From NCBI GenBank assembly GCA_031261145.1, contig JAISJX010000375.1, positions 1 to 6,585 on the forward strand: DNA of 6,585 nt, read 5' to 3'. The notes under the pieces are model-generated. The model had not been told where the DNA came from and did not search any database. It saw only the letters and a list, made by a program, of their open reading frames with translations. Position 1 is the stretch's first letter. Every line of letters begins with the position of its first letter. Both the position numbers and the translations under genes were made by a program. Of this stretch, positions 1 to 4,120 are shown piece by piece. The stretch is from Tannerella sp. (GTDB taxonomy: Bacteria > Bacteroidota > Bacteroidia > Bacteroidales > Tannerellaceae).

Positions 1-698
1 ACCGTTCGATGGACAGGTATTACAATCACGACGACAAAGAAGCCCGAAGCAAAGAACGTATCTATACGGATATTTCCGGAACAAGCGCCTTGTCGGCATT
101 CCATTTTGAAACAACGCCGGACAGCATCGTAGTAACAGCTGATTATTTTGGCAACTTGCGGCAATCTCGTTGGGTGATTTCGTCCGATGGAATCATTCGC
201 TTGGATTATGCTTATCAATACGATGGTTTGGTGGAATTGGCGGGTATCAAATTCGACTATCCCGAAAATCAGGTGAAAGCCAAACGGTGGTTAGGCAGCG
301 GAGCTTATCGCGTATGGCAGAACCGCACGCAGGGCGTTCAATTCGGCATTTGGGAAAACGATTATAACGACCCGGTTCCCGGCGAAACATTTACTTATCC
401 CGAATTTAAAGGTTATTTCAGCAATTGGCGATGGGTGGATATTCAAACCACAGAAGGTGTTATTCAGTTGCGAAATGCAGACAAAAACAGTTATCTTGGA
501 ATTTTCACGCCGCGCGACGGCAGGGATGCTTTGTTATATACCCTTCCGGAAAGCGGGATTGCCGTATTGAAAGTCATTCCGGCAGTACGAAACAAGGTGA
601 ATGCCACCGATTTGATTGGTCCCTCATCGCAAGCTCCATGGTTAAGCGGAGTGCAAAAAGGAAGTGTTTATTTACAGTTTGACCCCCCAACCCCCTAA
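1..698 (+). CDS. C-terminal part of a glycoside hydrolase, probably GH2/beta-galactosidase-like (5' end outside window)
   Basis: This is the last 231 residues of a longer protein. The frame is open to the left edge (codons CGT TCG precede the ATG at position 9), there is no signal peptide, and the visible sequence begins mid-domain, so that ATG is not taken as the start. The segment is beta-rich. It carries WLGSGAYRVWQNR followed by GIWENDY, then YPEFKGYFSNWRWVDI, then a TPRDG turn and LIGPSSQ. This order (W-x-G-x-G, a conserved Arg, a YPEFKGY-type loop, a final GPxSQ) resembles the C-terminal beta-sandwich of large GH2 beta-galactosidase-type enzymes of Bacteroidota. That assignment is by memory of the family. 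The catalytic TIM barrel would lie upstream and is not seen. The last residues (DPPTP and the TAA stop at 696-698) are encoded by a palindromic repeat, so the native end probably lay just after GSVYLQF or further on. It is the first gene of the visible operon and is followed by a repeat-filled gap. Alternative: another exported enzyme with a similar sandwich domain. Confidence 0.6.
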   Translation, partial: RSMDRYYNHDDKEARSKERIYTDISGTSALSAFHFETTPDSIVVTADYFGNLRQSRWVISSDGIIRLDYAYQYDGLVELAGIKFDYPENQVKAKRWLGSGAYRVWQNRTQGVQFGIWENDYNDPVPGETFTYPEFKGYFSNWRWVDIQTTEGVIQLRNADKNSYLGIFTPRDGRDALLYTLPESGIAVLKVIPAVRNKVNATDLIGPSSQAPWLSGVQKGSVYLQFDPPTP

Positions 699-732
699 AG
701 GGGGGTAAAGTCCCCTTTAGGGGATTCAGGGG
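683..732. repeat. Head-to-head pair of 25-bp palindromic repeats forming a strong hairpin
   Basis: Two 25-bp units abut exactly in opposite orientation. 683-707 is a degenerate copy (about 19 of 25 match the best copies) and 708-732 is a near-perfect reverse-orientation copy. CCCCTAAAGGGG at 692-703 is the perfect reverse complement of CCCCTTTAGGGG at 712-723. This gives a 12-bp stem with an 8-nt loop, extendable outward through 683-686 pairing with 729-732. The TAA stop of the upstream gene lies inside the left arm. No T-run follows, so it is not a standard intrinsic terminator, although such a hairpin could slow decay or reduce read-through. Each 12-bp core is also nearly self-palindromic, so alternative small hairpins are possible. 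Confidence 0.85.
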
Positions 733-763
733 TAGCAAAAGTTTCATCAGTTGTGCGCTGCCA

Positions 764-788
764 AAGTCCCTTTAGGGGATTTAGGGGG
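764..788 (-). repeat. Palindromic repeat copy just upstream of the rhamnosidase gene
   Basis: AAGTCCC, TTTAGGGG, ATTTAGGGG is a reverse-orientation copy of the 25-bp unit lacking one C. It lies 31 bp after the previous unit. The flanks are also similar: GGGGTAGCAAAAGTT at 729-743 resembles GGGGGTGACAAAAGTT at 784-799, so roughly 708-743 and 764-799 form a longer imperfect direct repeat about 56 bp apart. The copy ends at the GTG of 788-790 and carries an in-frame TAG at 782-784. It therefore limits how far upstream the next gene could start. The 107-bp gap (699-805) holds little besides these repeats, and no TAnnTTTG-type Bacteroidota promoter is evident in it. Confidence 0.8.
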
Positions 789-805
789 TGACAAAAGTTA
801 AAGAT

Positions 806-3800
806 ATGACGAAAAAACGATTATTGATTTGTTTAATGTGTTGTTTCTGCTTGCTAAAACTGCAAGCACAAACGCTGGATACCCTTTGGGAGTCGCCTCC
901 CGAAGAGAGCCGTCCGTGGGTTTTCTGGTATTGGATGCAGGGAGCCGTTTCTAAAGATGGAATCACTGCCGACTTGGAAGCCATGAAAGCATCGGGAATC
1001 GGCGGGGCTTATCTGATGCCTATAAAAGGCGTTCCTGAAAAACCGTTCGTAACGCCCATTGTGGAACAACTCAGTCCGCTGTGGTGGGAAATGATTGATT
1101 TCACTTTCCACGAAGCCGACCGTCTCGGTATGAAATTGGGATTTCATGTTTGCGACGGTTTCGCCTTGGCGGGAGGACCTTGGATTACGCCCGAATTATC
1201 CATGCAAAAAGTAGTTTGGAGTCAATCGTATGTCAAAGGAGGAAAGAAAATCAATCTTCAACTTCCCCAACCGGAACACTACAAAGACTATTACGAAGAT
1301 ATTGCCGTTTATGCTTATCCTGCTTTGCCGGGAGATAACATTCCTCCCGAAATCCTTCAGCAGGAAATAAAAACAGAGGAATCGGGAGTGATTGCGCAAT
1401 TTGCTTTCAACAAACCCTTTACCTGTCGCACTATCCAAATACAACCATCGGGAACGAATTTTCAATCCCAACGTCTAATACTCGAAGCAAGCAACGACAA
1501 TCCGCAAACCGCCAAGTCCCCTTCAGGGGATTTAGGGGTGCTTTTTCCATTGGAATCACCCCGACACGGCTGGCAAAACAACGATTTTCCGATGACGCAC
1601 GCTATTCCGCCTGTCACCGCCCGTTATTTCCGCTTCCTGTATGACCCGGAAGGAACAGAACCCGGCTCGGAAGATTTGGAAACCGCCAAATGGAAACAAT
1701 CGCTAAAAGTAAAAAGTATCCGTTTATCGGAAGAAGCGCGGATTCATCAATACGAGGGTAAAAACGGCTCGGTTTGGCGGGTAAGTCCGCAGACCACTCC
1801 CGAACAACTTCCGGATGAATTATGTATCCCCAAAAATAAACTGATAGACATCACCCGTTTCCTTGATAAAAACGGCAACCTGCAATGGAAGGCTCCTGAA
1901 GGCGAATGGACAATCCTTCGCATGGGACACACTTCCACCGGACATACCAATGCCACCGGAGGCAAGGGCGCAGGATTGGAATGTGATAAATTCAATCCCG
2001 AAGCCATCCGTTTGCAATTCAATTCATGGTTTGGGAAAATATACGAAACGGCGGGAAAAGAAGTCGCTTCCCGCGTATTGAAAATCTTTCATGTTGATAG
2101 TTGGGAATGCGGGAGTCAGAACTGGTCGCCCGTTTTTCGTGAAGAATTTAAACAGAGACGGGGCTACGATATTTATGATTATCTGCCGGTGATGGCGGGC
2201 ATTCCTGTCGAAAACGTCCGGACTTCCGAAAAAGTGTTGTACGATGTGCGCAAAACCATTGCCGAATTGCTTGTAGATGTGTTTTATAAAGTATTACAAG
2301 AGGAAGCGCATGCCAAAGGTTGCGAGTTCAGCGCCGAGAGCGTTGCTCCAACTATGGTGAGCGACGGGATGGCGCACCATAAATATACCGACATTCCGAT
2401 GGGCGAATTTTGGTTGCAAAGTCCCACGCACGACAAACCGAACGACGTCTTGGATGCCGTATCGGGAGCGCATATTTACGGAAAAAACATCGTGCAAGCC
2501 GAAGCGTTTACGCAATTGCGCTCTACGTTTACCGAATATCCCGAAATGCTGAAAACTTTGCAAGACCGGCATTATGCTTTGGGTATCAATCGTTTGGTCC
2601 ATCATGTATATGTGCTTAATCCTTGGTTGGACAAGCAACCGGGTATGACGCTTGATGGTATCGGTCTCTATTTTCAACGCGACCAAACATGGTGGAAATC
2701 GGCGAAGGCATGGGTTGATTACGCCCAACGCTGTCAGGCGCTCCTTCAATTCGGACATCCGGTAGTGGATTTGGCAGTATTCACAGGCGATGAATTTCCG
2801 CGCCGCGCCATCCTTCCCGACCGCTTGGTTCCATTTATTCCGGGCATCTTCGGCAAAGAAAAAACCGTGTGGGAAAAACAGCGTTTGGAAAATACCGGTA
2901 TGCCGGTAAAACAGATGCCTGCGGGCGTTACTTATTCCGCCAATATCATGCAGACAGAAGATTGGACGAACGCTCTGCGGGGATATGCCTGCGACAGTTT
3001 CAATCCCGATGCCTTATCGCAGGCGAAAATCATTGACGGACAAATTGTTCTACTATCAGGAATGAAATACAAAGCATTGATTGTTCCCGGAAAACATCCG
3101 ATGCAGCCCAATCCCGAATCCATGCCGGAAGAAACAAAACGGCAATTGGAGGGTTTGGCAAAACAAGGAGCAAAATTAATACAACTTCCTTATACAGATG
3201 AAACGTTTGACCGAGAAGGCATTGAACGCGATTTTATTGTAACGGAAAAGACAGGGAACTATGCCGAAACTATTGCTTATACCCATCGGCAGGACGAGAA
3301 TATTGACATTTATTTCGTGTCCAATCAAACGGAACAAATCAGGGAACTTTCCGTCTCTTTGCGAGTAACCGGAAAAATTCCCGAATGTTGGAATCCGGTT
3401 ACCGGAAACATCCGCCCTTATTCAAGATGGGAAATGAAAAACGGACGAACGCTTCTGCCTATCCGTTTGGATGCCGGTGAATCGGTTTTTATTGTTTTGC
3501 AAAAATCAACAAATCAGTCCTCTTCCGAAGCAGGCGAAAACTGGGATACATTTGAAAAAATATTGTCTATAAATGCTTTATCCCCCTTTAGGGGAGTGGA
3601 GGTATCCCCATGGACTGTTCGCTTCGACGTTTCGTCAAGAGGTCCCGAAGAATCGGTCGTTTTTGAAACACTCACCGAATGGAACGAACATCCCGACCCG
3701 CGCATCCGCTACTATTCCGGTACGGCTGTTTATTCCACCACTTTCAATTGGAAGGAAACAAACGAAAATCAATTCATCGAACTGGATAGTGTTTACAACT

Positions 3801-4111
3801 TGGCAAGTGTGAAAATCAACGGAATAGATTGCGGCACAATATGGACAAAACCCTATCGTCTGGATATTTCCAAAGCGTTGAAACCGGGCGTTAACGCCAT
3901 TGAAATCGAAGTATCCAACACATGGGCAAACCGGATAATGGGCGATGAAGATTTCAATGCGGAAGCCGACGAGAGTAAAAAAATATGGACAAACGCCCGC
4001 TATCGCATCCCTAAAAAGGAATTGGTTAAATCCGGATTAACGGGGGAAATAAGAATCGTGAGTTGTCTGAACCATGATTTTTTCAAGATTAAAAAGATGA
4101 ACAAGAATTAA
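806..4111 (+). CDS. Exported GH106-family alpha-L-rhamnosidase
   Basis: This 1101-residue enzyme is predicted to remove non-reducing alpha-L-rhamnose from a glycan in the periplasm or at the cell surface. The ATG at 806 is chosen over the in-frame GTG at 788 because it opens a clean signal peptide (MTKKRLLICLMCCFCLLKLQAQ, cleavage near residue 22), whereas the GTG lies in a repeat. GH106 hallmarks by position are: PWVFWYWMQGAVSKDGITADLEAM near 37; FHVCDGFALAGGPWITPE near 115; an inserted carbohydrate-binding-like beta domain near 188-345; VDSWE (Glu434); AESVAPT (Glu511); MGEFW (Glu534); QAEAFT (Glu566); GINRLVHHVYVLNPW. As I recall, BT0986 uses Glu461 and Glu593, also 132 apart, matching Glu434 and Glu566 here. 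A GH2-like sugar-binding domain (about 936-1065) ends in KINGIDCGTIWTKPYRLDI and SNTWANRIMGDE. The length is normal for the family. Two short repeats are read in-frame (1514-1538 and 3582-3594), and the last 15 or so residues look repeat-derived. The next gene starts 9 bp downstream. Confidence 0.93.
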   Translation: MTKKRLLICLMCCFCLLKLQAQTLDTLWESPPEESRPWVFWYWMQGAVSKDGITADLEAMKASGIGGAYLMPIKGVPEKPFVTPIVEQLSPLWWEMIDFTFHEADRLGMKLGFHVCDGFALAGGPWITPELSMQKVVWSQSYVKGGKKINLQLPQPEHYKDYYEDIAVYAYPALPGDNIPPEILQQEIKTEESGVIAQFAFNKPFTCRTIQIQPSGTNFQSQRLILEASNDNPQTAKSPSGDLGVLFPLESPRHGWQNNDFPMTHAIPPVTARYFRFLYDPEGTEPGSEDLETAKWKQSLKVKSIRLSEEARIHQYEGKNGSVWRVSPQTTPEQLPDELCIPKNKLIDITRFLDKNGNLQWKAPEGEWTILRMGHTSTGHTNATGGKGAGLECDKFNPEAIRLQFNSWFGKIYETAGKEVASRVLKIFHVDSWECGSQNWSPVFREEFKQRRGYDIYDYLPVMAGIPVENVRTSEKVLYDVRKTIAELLVDVFYKVLQEEAHAKGCEFSAESVAPTMVSDGMAHHKYTDIPMGEFWLQSPTHDKPNDVLDAVSGAHIYGKNIVQAEAFTQLRSTFTEYPEMLKTLQDRHYALGINRLVHHVYVLNPWLDKQPGMTLDGIGLYFQRDQTWWKSAKAWVDYAQRCQALLQFGHPVVDLAVFTGDEFPRRAILPDRLVPFIPGIFGKEKTVWEKQRLENTGMPVKQMPAGVTYSANIMQTEDWTNALRGYACDSFNPDALSQAKIIDGQIVLLSGMKYKALIVPGKHPMQPNPESMPEETKRQLEGLAKQGAKLIQLPYTDETFDREGIERDFIVTEKTGNYAETIAYTHRQDENIDIYFVSNQTEQIRELSVSLRVTGKIPECWNPVTGNIRPYSRWEMKNGRTLLPIRLDAGESVFIVLQKSTNQSSSEAGENWDTFEKILSINALSPFRGVEVSPWTVRFDVSSRGPEESVVFETLTEWNEHPDPRIRYYSGTAVYSTTFNWKETNENQFIELDSVYNLASVKINGIDCGTIWTKPYRLDISKALKPGVNAIEIEVSNTWANRIMGDEDFNAEADESKKIWTNARYRIPKKELVKSGLTGEIRIVSCLNHDFFKIKKMNKN
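1514..1538 (-). repeat. Palindromic repeat inserted in-frame in the rhamnosidase gene
   Basis: The sequence is a reverse-orientation 25-bp unit with one change in its core (CCCCTTCAGGGG instead of CCCCTTTAGGGG). It is read as KSPSGDLG, residues 237-244 from the ATG at 806. It sits between the beta-strand ending LILEASNDNPQ and the conserved GH106 segment PRHGWQ, in what is probably a surface loop of the inserted binding domain. The reading frame used has no stop. The frame one base later would read TTC AGG where other copies give TTT AGG, and the third frame would hit TAG in an unmutated copy. Confidence 0.85.
3582..3594 (-). repeat. Divergent palindromic repeat copy in the 3' part of the rhamnosidase gene
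   Basis: The exact core CCCCTTTAGGGG lies at 3583-3594, followed by a degraded G-rich flank (AGTGGAGGT to about 3603). It is read in a different frame from the copy at 1514, giving SPFRGVEV (residues about 926-933). It falls at the junction between the central part of the enzyme and the C-terminal sugar-binding domain, immediately before SPWTVRFD, where family members normally enter the domain with a short GPW-type strand. Only the core is certain. The right flank does not match the best copies well. Confidence 0.65.
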
Positions 4112-4120
4112 AAAATTAAA
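4061..4120 (+). repeat. Possible second AT-rich repeat spanning the end of the rhamnosidase gene
   Basis: From AGTTGTCTGAACCATGATTT onward the sequence changes character to AT-rich with a loose 9-bp period (GATTAAAAA at 4087, GATGAACAA at 4096, GAATTAAAA at 4105). I recall a GTCTGAAC-then-CATGATTT motif followed by GATTAA-type units as a common intergenic repeat in Bacteroidota genomes, but cannot verify it here. It encodes the last residues (SCLNHDFFKIKKMNKN), the stop codon and the A-rich leader of the next gene. An ordinary AT-rich gene end is the alternative. Confidence 0.4.

Noticed and set aside
9..11. ATG at 9 as the start of a complete small gene
   Set aside because: The frame is open to the window edge, there is no leader or signal peptide, and the sequence begins within a beta-sandwich domain of a larger enzyme.
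692..723. Intrinsic transcription terminator after the first gene
   Set aside because: The hairpin is strong but no T-run follows it, and the same element is found inside coding sequence elsewhere in the window.
683..788. CRISPR array
   Set aside because: The copies differ in orientation and spacing, the unit is only 25 bp and also sits inside genes, and there are no regular unique spacers.
788..805. GTG at 788 as the start of the rhamnosidase gene
   Set aside because: It lies at the end of a palindromic repeat, right after an in-frame TAG at 782-784. It would add six residues before a clean signal peptide. The ATG at 806 is a better start.
806..871. Lipoprotein signal for the rhamnosidase (several Cys in the leader)
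   Set aside because: The cysteines lie inside the hydrophobic core and no L-[AS]-[GA]-C lipobox precedes the mature part. LQAQ at the end fits ordinary signal peptidase I cleavage better.
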